This document shows positions 55,193 through 64,000 of a stretch of 64,000 nucleotides of DNA, piece after piece; position 1 is the stretch's first letter; every line of letters begins with the position of its first letter. The position numbers were made by a program, and so were the translations under genes. The notes beneath the pieces were generated by a model, which worked only from the letters and a program-made list of their open reading frames with translations, was not told the origin of the DNA and did not search any database. Source of the stretch: Chryseobacterium aquifrigidense (GTDB taxonomy: Bacteria; Bacteroidota; Bacteroidia; Flavobacteriales; Weeksellaceae); contig NZ_VFPD01000001.1 of the NCBI RefSeq assembly GCF_006716485.1, positions 3,082,008 through 3,146,007 of the forward strand. The letters are read 5' to 3'.

Positions 55193-55825
55193 TTATTTTT
55201 TAAGTTCATCAATTTCTTCCTGGATAGACTTAATTTTATCCCTTAATTCCTGGCTTACCCTTCCTGGAATTTTTTTAATTTTTCTCAGATCTAAAGCCAG
55301 CATAATGGAAGCTATTCCCATGAAAATGAAAGCAACCCCGGTAAGAGTAACTAATGATAATCCTGTAAATACCGGATTAAATATCAGCAGTAGAGCAAAT
55401 ATAATTCCTCCGACACTGGCAAGGGCAACATTTCCCCAGCTCATTATTCTCATGCTTTTCAGGTCAAATGCGAAGCCCAGTAATTGAAATGAGCGGAACA
55501 ACAAGGTAAATCCAATCACAAACGGAAGTACTGTCATGGAAATCTGAGGGTTTGCAACTAGGTAAACGCCTATTGCGGTTGTTAATAATCCGCTTACAAG
55601 AAACCAGCCCCAGCCCTGCAGGGATTTACTGTTTTGTAAGGAAAAAAATATTTCGGTAATTCCCGAAAATAAAAAAGAAACACTGAAAAAAATGGAGAGT
55701 GTAACATAGGTTGCCAGAGGCACACTGAATACATAAAAACCACAGATAAGGAAAAGAATTCCGAAGATTAATGGAATATACCAATGTTTTACGGTATTGG
55801 TAAGGGTTTGAAATAAATTGGCCAT
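55193..55825 (-). CDS. DUF308/HdeD-like membrane protein
   Basis: 210 residues with six membrane segments grouped as three similar pairs (WYIPLIFGILFLICGFYVF; GWFLVSGLLTTAIGVYLVANP; WGNVALASVGGIIFALLLIFNP), the pattern of the HdeD/DUF308 family of acid-resistance membrane proteins. A charged C-terminal tail (ELRDKIKSIQEEIDELKK) forms a short coiled coil. Role in this organism unknown. Confidence 0.85.
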   Translation of the reverse strand: MANLFQTLTNTVKHWYIPLIFGILFLICGFYVFSVPLATYVTLSIFFSVSFLFSGITEIFFSLQNSKSLQGWGWFLVSGLLTTAIGVYLVANPQISMTVLPFVIGFTLLFRSFQLLGFAFDLKSMRIMSWGNVALASVGGIIFALLLIFNPVFTGLSLVTLTGVAFIFMGIASIMLALDLRKIKKIPGRVSQELRDKIKSIQEEIDELKK

Positions 55826-56030
55826 AAGTGTCTTTTTTGGTCATGCCTACTTTTTTGTAACGGTTTTCGGCTTCTCCGCAGGTATTTCAAACAGATTATA
55901 ATTTTCACCTGAATTTGAAATATAACCTCTTACTAATGTACGAAAAATACAGGAAAATATGAAATACACATCCAATGATTTTTATCTGTTCCTTTATTTG
56001 GAAAGTACCTTAAAAGATTCTTAGTAACAA

Positions 56031-56060
56031 AGAGGTGAAAATCATTTGATTTTCACCTCT
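56031..56060. terminator. Perfect hairpin between DUF308 and permease genes
   Basis: AGAGGTGAAAATCA-tt-TGATTTTCACCTCT, a 14-bp perfect stem, follows the permease stop on the minus strand. The T-run beyond it is short. Confidence 0.7.
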
Positions 56061-56090
56061 CCAAAACATGTATAGATCTCTTTTAAATTT

Positions 56091-57509
56091 TTATTTCGGC
56101 TTGTACAATTTATACATCACGAACAAAAAGCCAATCCATATCGGAATCAGAATTACCTGAATTTCCATTCCTGTGATGCTCATCAGTCCTAAGATCAGGA
56201 TCAAGAATGCAATACAGATATAATTGGATATCGGATAAAATATAGATGGAAATTTGGATTGAACTCCCTCTGCATTTATTGATTTTTTAAACTTTAAATG
56301 GGTGTAGCATATCATCAGCCAGTTGATAATCAACGTAGATACCACTAAAGCCATCAGGTATTCAAAAGCTTTTTCCGGTACCAGTTTATTGATAATAATA
56401 CAGATCCCTGCAAAGCACGAAGATATAATGATCGCATTGGTAGGAACAGAATTTTTGTTCAGTTTTTTCAGAAATTTTGGAGCATTTCCCTGCTGAGCCA
56501 ATCCGAAAAGCATTCTGCTGTTACTATATACACTACTGTTGTACACTGATAAAGCAGCAGTCAAAACAATAAGGTTAAGAATATTTGCAATTAATGTATT
56601 GAACTGAATTACTTTACCAAAAAGGCTGAATTCAAGACCATTCAGGTTTTGAAACACCATAACAAACGGGCTTGATCCTTCTGTAATATCTCTCCATGGG
56701 CTTAATGAAAACAGGATTACCAAAGCACCTACATAGAAAATAAGAATTCTGTAGATCACCTGATTGGTAGCCTGCGGAATTGTTTTTTCAGGGTTCTTTG
56801 CTTCTGCCGCTGTAATTCCGATAAGCTCAAGTCCACCGAAAGAGAACATGATCATCGCCATTGCTGCAAACAATCCTGAATATCCGTTCTCTGTTTTATT
56901 AAATAATCCTTTGGGAAAAAAACCTCCATCATTCCAAAGGTTAGTGATCGTTGCTTTTTCTCCTCCTGTACCGCTTATTAAAAGATATACCCCGAAAATA
57001 ATCATTGCAATAATGGCCACTACTTTGATGATGGAAAACCAGAATTCTGTTTCTCCATACACCTTTACGGAAGCGAGGTTAAGTGCATTGATTACCACAA
57101 AGAAGAATAAACTGGAAACCCAGAGTGGTATTTCCGGCCACCAAAAATGAATATAATGTCCGATTGCGGTAAGTTCCGCCATACTTACCAGAATATAGAG
57201 AATCCAGTAGTTCCATCCGGAGGCAAATCCCGGAAAATTTCCCCAATATTTGTAGGCAAAGTAGCTAAAACTTCCCGAAACGGGTTCCTGAACTACCATT
57301 TCTCCCAGCTGACGCATAATAAAAAAGGCAATAATTCCTGCTAAAGCATAGCCTAAGATTACAGAGGGTCCTGCCAGTACGGCAGCGGGCCCAATTCCCA
57401 GAAATAACCCTGTTCCTATGGCTCCTCCAAGGGCAATTAATTGTATGTGTCGATTTGTTAATCCTCTAACTAAAGTCTCGTTTTGTCCTGTTTTATTTTC
57501 GTTGCTCAT
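56091..57509 (-). CDS. APC-superfamily amino-acid permease
   Basis: 472 residues with twelve membrane segments. The opening NRHIQLIALGGAIGTGLFLGIGPAAVLAGPSVILGY and FIMRQLGEMVVQEPVSGSFSYFA are the classic AAT-family amino-acid:proton symporter sequences (GabP, AnsP, LysP, ProY). FSFGGLELIGITAAEAKNPEKTIPQA is in TM6-loop. The exact substrate cannot be read from sequence. Single gene. Confidence 0.92.
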   Translation of the reverse strand: MSNENKTGQNETLVRGLTNRHIQLIALGGAIGTGLFLGIGPAAVLAGPSVILGYALAGIIAFFIMRQLGEMVVQEPVSGSFSYFAYKYWGNFPGFASGWNYWILYILVSMAELTAIGHYIHFWWPEIPLWVSSLFFFVVINALNLASVKVYGETEFWFSIIKVVAIIAMIIFGVYLLISGTGGEKATITNLWNDGGFFPKGLFNKTENGYSGLFAAMAMIMFSFGGLELIGITAAEAKNPEKTIPQATNQVIYRILIFYVGALVILFSLSPWRDITEGSSPFVMVFQNLNGLEFSLFGKVIQFNTLIANILNLIVLTAALSVYNSSVYSNSRMLFGLAQQGNAPKFLKKLNKNSVPTNAIIISSCFAGICIIINKLVPEKAFEYLMALVVSTLIINWLMICYTHLKFKKSINAEGVQSKFPSIFYPISNYICIAFLILILGLMSITGMEIQVILIPIWIGFLFVMYKLYKPK

Positions 57510-57684
57510 TGAATGAATTATTCGGTCGCTAAATATATAAAAACTTTTCAGAGAAATTCACATTCTATGGGGTAAAACCCATAATGAAATATTTACTCCA
57601 CCAAAATTTTTGTCTACAAATATTTAAATTCAATCATATCATATTTGTTAGAAATATCTTTAAATTGGTAAACAAAATAACACT

Positions 57685-58494
57685 ATGAAAAATATACCAG
57701 ATGACAATGATTTCTTTAATGGAAAAAATCTGACGCGTTTTATTGTATTATTTGCAATATTCATTATAATTTTATTATCATACATATATATTGCATCACA
57801 TCTGAATTGGGGATTTAACATGAACGATAAAAACCAAATCGGGGATGCAATTGGAGGAATATCTGCTCCCTTCATTGGAATAACTACATGTATTTTAACA
57901 TTCATTGCATTCTATGTACAGTATGACTTTAATAAAAAACAATCAACATTCATAAAAAAACAGCATGTCAACGATTTTGTAGCAGAATTCAATCAAACTT
58001 TTAACTTAATTAAAACTAACAACCACATATCTGATACAATGACAGTTATGGAAATTAATAATATAATCAATGAATTTATTGAAAGTTTTACTGAAGAAAA
58101 AATTGAATTAATAAGGAAGGAAGGCGGACTCAATATTAATATAATATTAAACTTACTAAACGCTAAAGGTTTATATTATATTACCCAAATGGATAAATGG
58201 TTTATGTATTATAACCCTTGCAGGAAATTCATTATCTTCATAGATATCCTAATACGTGAGATCTCCCAACTTGGAATAAGCGAAGAAGAGCAATTAAATA
58301 TTATAAACAATTTTATAATAAAATTTGAAATTGCAACTACGCCTGAAATAATCAACTTCCTAACTTATAATGTTTTGATAACCAACACAAACGTAATTAA
58401 GAATAAAGACTTTATAATTAAGAGCCTACAACAGCATTATGGTGTAAATAAAGCAATATTTAACATCTATAAACAGATTCATAATGTTCATTAA
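57685..58494 (+). CDS. Two-TM putAbiC-like membrane protein, candidate phage-defence effector
   Basis: 269 residues. TM1 at ~20-38 (LFAIFIIILLSYIYIAS) and TM2 at ~55-77 (GGISAPFIGITTCILTFIAFYVQYD) are separated by a short loop with QIGDAIGG; a long cytoplasmic helical domain follows (KKQSTFIKKQHVNDFVAEFNQTFNLIKTNN). This arrangement, with GD(A/x)xGG between helices and an F-x-x-x-F-N domain, matches the 'putative phage abortive infection' putAbiC family. It is very AT-rich compared with neighbours, suggesting acquisition. A convergent XRE regulator lies 31 bp beyond its stop. Function is inferred only. Confidence 0.6.
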   Translation: MKNIPDDNDFFNGKNLTRFIVLFAIFIIILLSYIYIASHLNWGFNMNDKNQIGDAIGGISAPFIGITTCILTFIAFYVQYDFNKKQSTFIKKQHVNDFVAEFNQTFNLIKTNNHISDTMTVMEINNIINEFIESFTEEKIELIRKEGGLNINIILNLLNAKGLYYITQMDKWFMYYNPCRKFIIFIDILIREISQLGISEEEQLNIINNFIIKFEIATTPEIINFLTYNVLITNTNVIKNKDFIIKSLQQHYGVNKAIFNIYKQIHNVH

Positions 58495-58525
58495 TATCTG
58501 CTATTAATCTTAACTTTATCATTAA

Positions 58526-58819
58526 TTAAAGGTATTCTTTCGGAATGGAAATATCATTTTTTTTCATGTATTCCAGGAGATTTTGGTATTTATCTTCATA
58601 GCCATCAGTTCCACACTTATGGGAAATACTACAGATGTCAGATGGCTTGATGTCTAAAATATCGGATATTTTAGTCAGTATTTCCAGATTGATCTTCACC
58701 TTGGAATTCTCAATATCGGAATACGCCTTTTGGGAAATGCCCATTTCAAAAGCCATGTATTCCTGTGTAAGATCTCTGCTCCTACGTATTTTCCTGATAT
58801 TTTGTCCACATACTTTCAT
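58526..58819 (-). CDS. Small XRE-family HTH regulator
   Basis: 97 residues. The HTH is complete: IRKIRRSRDLTQEYMAFEMGISQKAYSDIENSKVKINLEILTKISDILDIKPSDI. The short C-terminus has two Cys (DICSISHKCGTD). Cytoplasmic; targets unknown. It is convergent with the putAbiC-like gene and divergent from ccoNO, so it could control either. Such XRE regulators often accompany defence genes. Confidence 0.85.
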   Translation of the reverse strand: MKVCGQNIRKIRRSRDLTQEYMAFEMGISQKAYSDIENSKVKINLEILTKISDILDIKPSDICSISHKCGTDGYEDKYQNLLEYMKKNDISIPKEYL

Positions 58820-58888
58820 CGTTTTTGTTTTAGTAGTTTTCGGTATATTTTAGAAGATTATCTATTAGCCTCCAACAAAGTTAATAAA

Positions 58889-58896
58889 TACCTTTG
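58889..58896 (+). promoter_or_regulatory. -7-like element upstream of the cbb3 oxidase genes
   Basis: TACCTTTG matches TAnnTTTG about 108 nt before the ccoNO ATG. No -33 TTG is seen, and no FNR/CRP box was recognised. Confidence 0.3.
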
Positions 58897-59003
58897 GCAA
58901 AACATTATACACGTTACATGATATTTATTTTCAACATAGAAAAGACTTAAAAATACATCTTTTTTCAGAGAAAATATCACTTCGGTAAACACTATTGGAA
59001 TTT

Positions 59004-61283
59004 ATGGAGACGCAAAAATTTAATTATGACAATAATATTGTCAGAGCATTCCTCTATGCGACTATCGCATTCGGACTTGTGGGATTTCTGCTGGGGCTTA
59101 CAGCTGCACTGATGCTTTTTTATCCTGAATTGCCTGAATTTTTATTCGGTACGGATGATACAACTATTAAAAGCTTAGCTTCAGGTAATATTCAGGGGCT
59201 GATTAATACTCAGGGAGCCATGGGCTTCGGAAGAATCAGAATGCTTCATACCAGTGCTGTAATTTTTGCTTTCGTATGTAACTCCTTTTTCTGTGGTGCA
59301 TACTACAGTATGCAGAGACTTCTTAAAACCAGAATGTACAGTGATACCCTTTCATGGATTCACTTCTGGTCATGGCAGTTAATGATTGTTAGCGTGGTTA
59401 TTACATTCCTTATGGGAATCAATACTTCTAAAGAATATGCTGAACATGAATGGCCTATTGATATCTTAATTGCCTTCTCATGGATCATTTTCGGAATCAA
59501 TATGTTCGGAACTATTGCTAAGAGAAGAGTAAGACATTTGTATGTAGCGATCTGGTTCTATCTGGCAACATGGATTGCTGTTGCAATGCTTCACATCTTC
59601 AATAATCTTGAAGTTCCGTTATCTTTCACAAGCTGGAAATCTTATTCTGTATATGCAGGTGTAAAAGATGCATTAGTACAATGGTGGTATGGGCACAATG
59701 CAGTAGCATTCGTATTAACCACCCCTGTATTAGGTCTGATGTATTACTTTATGCCAAAGGCAGCTCAGCGGCCGGTATTCTCATACAAACTATCTATTAT
59801 TCACTTCTGGTCGCTGATCTTTGTATATCTTTGGGCCGGGCCTCACCACCTGCAATATACAGCTTTACCTGCATGGGCTCAGGCGGTAGGAACAGGATTC
59901 TCTATCATGCTGATTGCACCGTCATGGGGAGGAATGCTGAATGGTCTTCTTACGCTAAGAGGAGCATGGGATAAAGTAAGAGAAAATCCGATTCTTAAAT
60001 TCTTTGTAGTAGCGGTTACATGCTATGGTATGGCTACTTTCGAAGGACCTTTATTGGCAACAAAATCATTAAATAAAATTGGTCACTATACCGACTGGGT
60101 TATCGGCCACGTACACTTAGGTGCTCTCGGATGGAATGGTTTCATGGCATTCGGAGTGGTATATTATCTGGTTCCGATCATGTGGAGAACATCCCTTTGG
60201 TCTAAAAAACTGGCCAACTGGCACTTCTGGTTGGGAACATTAGGAATTATCTTCTACGCCGTACCTATGTATATTTCAGGATTTACTCAGGGATTAATGT
60301 GGAAACAATTCAATCCGGACGGAACATTATTGTGGAAAAACTGGCTGGATACAGTAACTGCAATTATTCCTTACTTTAAAATGAGATTCTTAGGAGGAGT
60401 GCTTTATCTGTCCGGAGCGATTTTAATGGTGATTAATGTGATCAAAACGATTAAAGCCGGTTCATTCCAGAAAGAAGTTCCTGCAGAAGCTCCTGCATTG
60501 GCCAACATCGGCACTTCAAGAAAAGAAGGCGAAGGTGTACACCTTTGGTTGGAAAGAACTCCTACTCTGCTTTCTGTATTAGCTTTTGTTACCATAGCAA
60601 TCGGTGGATTGGTGGAAATTGTTCCTACACTGTCACTGAAGCAAAGCGTTCCGACAATTACCGCAGTAAAACCATACACACCGCTGGAACTGGAAGGGAG
60701 GGACTTATATATCCGTGAAGGATGTAACTCCTGTCACTCACAGATGATCAGACCATTCCGTGATGAAGTGGTAAGATTTGAAGGAAAAAACGGACAGTAT
60801 TCCAAGGCTGGAGAATTCGTATACGACAGGCCATTTTTATGGGGATCTAAAAGAACAGGTCCGGATTTACATAGAGAAGGAGGAAGAAACCCGGATTCAT
60901 GGCACTTCAAACATATGTATAACCCAAGAATTACGTCCGCCGGTTCTATTATGCCACGTTTCCCATGGCTGATTACCAATAAACTGGACCGCGATCAGAT
61001 GGTTGATAAAATGAAACTGATGAAAAATGCTTTCGATGTTCCTTATACAAAGTCTCAGATAGATTCGGCCAACCAATGGGCAGATAATCAGTCAAAAGCA
61101 ATTGTACAGAGAATTTACGCTGAAGCAACAGATGTAAAAGATCAGATGGCCAAAGAAAAAATAGCAAAAGGATCAGCGTATGTGCCGCTTGAACAAAGAG
61201 AAATTGTAGCAATGATCGCTTACCTGCAAAGACTAGGTACAGATATTAAAACAACACAGGTACAGACTGCAAGCGTAGAATAA
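59004..61283 (+). CDS. Cytochrome cbb3 oxidase subunits I and II fused (CcoNO)
   Basis: About 759 residues from METQKF (a TTG three codons earlier is less likely). Residues ~1-500 are CcoN with twelve helices; haem and Cu ligands lie in GRIRMLHTSAVIFAFV, WYGHNAVAFVLTTP and VIGHVHLGALGWNGFMAF. From ~555 a CcoO domain follows: EGRDLYIREGCNSCHSQMIRPF carries the c-type haem motif (Cys574, Cys577, His578). It reduces oxygen to water and pumps protons at low oxygen. The fusion is usual in Bacteroidota. Followed at once by ccoP. Confidence 0.95.
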   Translation: METQKFNYDNNIVRAFLYATIAFGLVGFLLGLTAALMLFYPELPEFLFGTDDTTIKSLASGNIQGLINTQGAMGFGRIRMLHTSAVIFAFVCNSFFCGAYYSMQRLLKTRMYSDTLSWIHFWSWQLMIVSVVITFLMGINTSKEYAEHEWPIDILIAFSWIIFGINMFGTIAKRRVRHLYVAIWFYLATWIAVAMLHIFNNLEVPLSFTSWKSYSVYAGVKDALVQWWYGHNAVAFVLTTPVLGLMYYFMPKAAQRPVFSYKLSIIHFWSLIFVYLWAGPHHLQYTALPAWAQAVGTGFSIMLIAPSWGGMLNGLLTLRGAWDKVRENPILKFFVVAVTCYGMATFEGPLLATKSLNKIGHYTDWVIGHVHLGALGWNGFMAFGVVYYLVPIMWRTSLWSKKLANWHFWLGTLGIIFYAVPMYISGFTQGLMWKQFNPDGTLLWKNWLDTVTAIIPYFKMRFLGGVLYLSGAILMVINVIKTIKAGSFQKEVPAEAPALANIGTSRKEGEGVHLWLERTPTLLSVLAFVTIAIGGLVEIVPTLSLKQSVPTITAVKPYTPLELEGRDLYIREGCNSCHSQMIRPFRDEVVRFEGKNGQYSKAGEFVYDRPFLWGSKRTGPDLHREGGRNPDSWHFKHMYNPRITSAGSIMPRFPWLITNKLDRDQMVDKMKLMKNAFDVPYTKSQIDSANQWADNQSKAIVQRIYAEATDVKDQMAKEKIAKGSAYVPLEQREIVAMIAYLQRLGTDIKTTQVQTASVE

Positions 61284-61302
61284 TATTTAAAATTAAACTG
61301 CA

Positions 61303-62190
61303 ATGAAAACGAGAACCCCCATTTCAATATATATCGCCACAACGATAGGTTTAACGATCATGGCCTTTGAAATGTTCGCCGGAGATTCAGGATATTTTTC
61401 TTCTCCTTTTTTCTGGGCGCTGATATTAATCGCCACTATCCTATTGCTGATCATGAACTCTATCGGAGATCTGGTGGAAAATGAAAGTTTCAACAGATTA
61501 TCCGAGGAACAGAAAAAACAATATCTGGAAGAAAAAAAAGTTCCTTATTACCAAAAATTATGGAACTCAGCATTCAAAAAACAAACCGCTACAGAAGAAA
61601 AAGATATTCTTATTGACCACGGTTTTGACGGAATTACAGAGCTTGACAACTCTCTTCCGAAATGGTGGATCGGCCTGTTCTGGTTCGGATGTATTTTCTG
61701 TGCAGTCTATCTGTTTGCCTTTTCTTTTACAGATTATGCCCATCCGGAAGCAGAATACACCAAAGAAACAAAAACCATGTTAGCATCTATTGCAGAGTAT
61801 GAGAAAACTGCTCCTCAGATCAATCTGGAATCTGCAAAATACAGTGCTGATAATATTGCCGAAGGACAGGAACTTTTCAAAACGAATTGCGTTACCTGCC
61901 ATGGAGACGGTGGAAAAGGAGGTATAGGTCCAAACCTAACCGATACCCACTGGATCAATATCAAAGAAAAAAGTTTATTTAAAAATGTATTCTGGATGCT
62001 TGAAAACGGCTCGCCCAATAATCCTACCATGAGACCTTTCATCAAGGAAGGAACCATCACAGGAAGAGATGCAGAGAAAATTGCCGCTTACATTTATCAC
62101 ATCAACCAGGAAACCGCTCCTATCACACCGGCACAAGGTGGTGCCGCTCCTCAGGGAGAAGAAGTGAAATGGGAAAACGGAAACAACTAA
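61303..62190 (+). CDS. ccoP: Cytochrome cbb3 oxidase subunit CcoP, one-haem form
   Basis: 295 residues. An N-terminal membrane segment pair (TIGLTIMAFEMFAG; FFWALILIATILLLIMN) precedes a CcoP_N-like domain (DHGFDGITELDNSLPKWWIGLFWFGCIFCAVYLFAF). Only one haem-binding motif, CVTCHGDGGKGGIGPNL (Cys196, Cys199, His200), is present, whereas proteobacterial CcoP has two. It shuttles electrons to CcoNO. It starts 19 bp after ccoNO, so the two are an operon. No ccoQ gene is between them. Confidence 0.92.
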   Translation: MKTRTPISIYIATTIGLTIMAFEMFAGDSGYFSSPFFWALILIATILLLIMNSIGDLVENESFNRLSEEQKKQYLEEKKVPYYQKLWNSAFKKQTATEEKDILIDHGFDGITELDNSLPKWWIGLFWFGCIFCAVYLFAFSFTDYAHPEAEYTKETKTMLASIAEYEKTAPQINLESAKYSADNIAEGQELFKTNCVTCHGDGGKGGIGPNLTDTHWINIKEKSLFKNVFWMLENGSPNNPTMRPFIKEGTITGRDAEKIAAYIYHINQETAPITPAQGGAAPQGEEVKWENGNN

Positions 62191-62482
62191 AATTATTATT
62201 ATCTATCATATAAACCATGCCACGCCCCCATCACAACTACTAACATTTGAATTTTCATTTTTGCTAACTAACCTTTTCAACATTAAAAAATGATAAAAGG
62301 GGGCGTTTTTTAAAATAACAATCCCTGCCTTGGCCCGTCTTATTCAACTATTCACTTGACAACTACAAACTAGAAATTCCATAAAAAGACAGCCAAGGCA
62401 GGATTTTTGCATTCGCAAAAGGGTACCACAACAAAGACCAAATAAAATAGTATTATTATCTTTGTTAGAAACCTCATCGCAT
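62191..62482. other. Intergenic region with two long-loop stems
   Basis: ACGCCCCC (62222-62229) pairs with GGGGGCGT (62299-62306, T-run after it), loop ~69 nt. ATCCCTGCCTTGGC (62321-62334) pairs with GCCAAGGCAGGAT (62392-62404, T5 after), loop ~57 nt. Both have C-rich 5' arms, G-rich 3' arms and a T-tract, so they act like successive terminators or a structured RNA. A TATCTTTG box at 62457-62464 lies before the TamB-like gene. Confidence 0.6.
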
Positions 62483-64000
62483 TTGAAACTGAAAATCAAC
62501 ACCACAAAACTTTTAAGGCGTATTGCAATAACCTTTATTTCAATATTGGTTCTTCTTACCCTGTTGATCCTAAGCTTAAGGCTTCCTGCCGTTCAAAACT
62601 TTATCAAAGACAAGCTGATTGTTTATCTGGAAAAAAAGATCAAAACTCCCGTAAGCCTTGAAAGAGTCTATATAGGATTTCCCAACAGCCTTGTTATGGA
62701 GAATCTCTATCTCAAAGGACAGGATGTAGATACGCTTCTTGCCGTGAAAAAGCTGGATGTAGGGTTACATATGCTGAAGCTTCTTAATTCTACCGCAGAT
62801 ATTACGTCTGTTGAAATGCAGGGAGCACGTGCCAATGTGGTACGGAAACCGGACGGTAGATTCAATTTTGACTATATTATAGATGCTTTTGCTTCCAGTG
62901 ATAAAGAAGAAAGTCCTTCCAAACCATTCATTATTTCTCTTGATAAAATTAATTTAAAAGATGTTGGGGTCACCTTCAATGACCAACAGTCGAAGAATGA
63001 TATTCAGCTTTATTTTAAGTCTTTCGATACAAGGGTTAAAACTTTTGACCTTAGCAAAAACAAGTATGCGGTCAATGATATCAATCTTGACGGATTAAAA
63101 TTAAAGTTAAAGCAGGGACTTGTAGAAGAAGTTGCTAAAAAAGTAGAGAAAAAAGTAGATTCTCTTAATGAAAAGAAGCCCATGAATATTGGGTTAAGAG
63201 GAATCAAGCTTACTCATTTTGATATTGACTACGGTGACGAAAATACCAAAACATTCGCAAAAGTTATATTCAAAGAGCTGAGCACAAAGGTTAACAAACT
63301 GGATCTGGAAAATAATGCTTTCAACGTAGCCAATGTATTTCTTTCCGGAGCGGATATTGATGCCAATCTTTATCTTCCTGCTCAGAATGCCAATCCGAAA
63401 AAGGACAAAGAACCTGAAGTTTCTAAAGTTTCCGATCAGGATAAAGCGATGAAACTTCTTTTAGGAAAGCTTGTTTTGAATGATGTAAAGGTAAATTATA
63501 ACAATACTGCTATCGCCCCAACTAAACAGGGAATGGATTTCAACCACCTTAATTTTTCCAAAATGAATGTGGAAGTAAGAAGCTTCAAAATGGAAAACAA
63601 CACCTTTGCAGGAACAGTGAATTCTGCAGAAATCAAAGAAGGCAGAGGACTGGATATCCAAAAATTCAATACCGATTTCGTGTATGCAGAAAAGGAAGCA
63701 TACCTGAAAGATCTTTATCTTCAAACTCCAAAAACCCTATTGCGTGATGAGGTTATTTTAAACTATAACTCAATCGATCAACTTAGTTCAAACTTAGGCG
63801 CTGTAAAGATTTCAGCCAACATCAAAGATTCAAAAATAGGATTCTCTGACATTTTGAATCTTGTTCCGACGTTGAAAAATACTGTCCCGTTTAATAAATA
63901 TCCTAACGCTATTCTCAATGTAAACGCTAATGTAAAAGGGAGCGTGAATGATCTTTTAATTCAGGATCTTAAAGTTTCAGGCCTGGATCAGCTGAGGGTA
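62483..64000 (+). CDS. TamB-like translocation/assembly protein, 3' end cut off
   Basis: 506 codons are visible and the frame is open at the right edge. The N-terminus is a membrane anchor (LLRRIAITFISILVLLTLLILSLRL) followed by VQNFIKDKLIVYLEKKIKTPVSLERVYIGFPNSLVMENLYLKG, the AsmA/TamB opening. The rest is beta-rich and repetitive, as in lipid- or protein-transport bridges between inner and outer membrane. No ATG lies upstream in frame, so a TTG at 62483 is the likely start, and a TATCTTTG -7-like box precedes it by 18 bp. Full length is probably 1400-1700 residues. Confidence 0.82.
   Translation, partial: MKLKINTTKLLRRIAITFISILVLLTLLILSLRLPAVQNFIKDKLIVYLEKKIKTPVSLERVYIGFPNSLVMENLYLKGQDVDTLLAVKKLDVGLHMLKLLNSTADITSVEMQGARANVVRKPDGRFNFDYIIDAFASSDKEESPSKPFIISLDKINLKDVGVTFNDQQSKNDIQLYFKSFDTRVKTFDLSKNKYAVNDINLDGLKLKLKQGLVEEVAKKVEKKVDSLNEKKPMNIGLRGIKLTHFDIDYGDENTKTFAKVIFKELSTKVNKLDLENNAFNVANVFLSGADIDANLYLPAQNANPKKDKEPEVSKVSDQDKAMKLLLGKLVLNDVKVNYNNTAIAPTKQGMDFNHLNFSKMNVEVRSFKMENNTFAGTVNSAEIKEGRGLDIQKFNTDFVYAEKEAYLKDLYLQTPKTLLRDEVILNYNSIDQLSSNLGAVKISANIKDSKIGFSDILNLVPTLKNTVPFNKYPNAILNVNANVKGSVNDLLIQDLKVSGLDQLRV

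Noticed and set aside
57340..57690. Attachment site or integrase bounding the AT-rich islet
   Set aside because: No tRNA, direct repeat or integrase remnant was found at either edge.

Overview
The window looks like chromosomal DNA of a Chryseobacterium-like flavobacterium (Bacteroidota, Weeksellaceae). Four things point there: proteins with type IX secretion C-terminal sorting domains; promoters of the form TTG-N19/20-TAnnTTTG with little use of Shine-Dalgarno sites; a fused CcoN-CcoO oxidase subunit with a one-haem CcoP; and AT-rich intergenic DNA full of short dispersed repeats. No integrase, transposase, plasmid gene, rRNA or CRISPR array was seen. One tRNA gene is present, tRNA-Gln(TTG).

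Layout. 1-31 kb is mostly minus-strand housekeeping and envelope genes: a truncated outer-membrane protein, a T9SS beta-helix protein, dusB, an EEP-lrp-deoC cluster, an NDH-2/trmD overlap, a GH25 lysozyme, an unusual alpha/beta hydrolase fusion, an ABC-F ATPase, a siderophore receptor, a peroxiredoxin with a palindromic operator-like site, an MscS channel, sucC, and a tight five-gene run from HMG-CoA reductase to a ClC channel. A radical-SAM DNA repair/modification pair follows. At 30.9-31.3 kb lies an AT-rich gap with three perfect DnaA boxes and one near-match, a candidate replication origin. To its right are an AlkD/AlkC-like alkylation-repair gene divergent from an HxlR regulator, a DUF4846 lipoprotein, pfkA-gap, two poorly known genes, an MpaB-like oxygenase, recA, an S9 peptidase and htpG.

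47-53 kb is a loose region rich in dispersed repeats. It holds a small HTH regulator, an alkyltransferase-like protein (active-site Cys replaced by Ala), a deoxyhypusine-synthase homologue, a GreA/GreB-like factor, a small outer-membrane protein plus a relic of a paralogue, arfB and a MenE-like ligase. From 53 kb come the tRNA, a delta-60-repeat T9SS protein, a DUF308 membrane protein and an amino-acid permease. A very AT-rich two-gene islet (putAbiC-like membrane protein plus XRE regulator) precedes the cbb3 oxidase genes, and the window ends inside a TamB-like gene.

The most interesting signals are the DnaA-box cluster, the putAbiC-like islet, the radical-SAM/TIGR03915 pair without an adjacent uracil-DNA glycosylase, the peroxiredoxin palindrome, the conserved block upstream of htpG, and the repeat families. 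I found no convincing wholly new multi-gene system. Functions come from motif recognition by eye; no database search was run.
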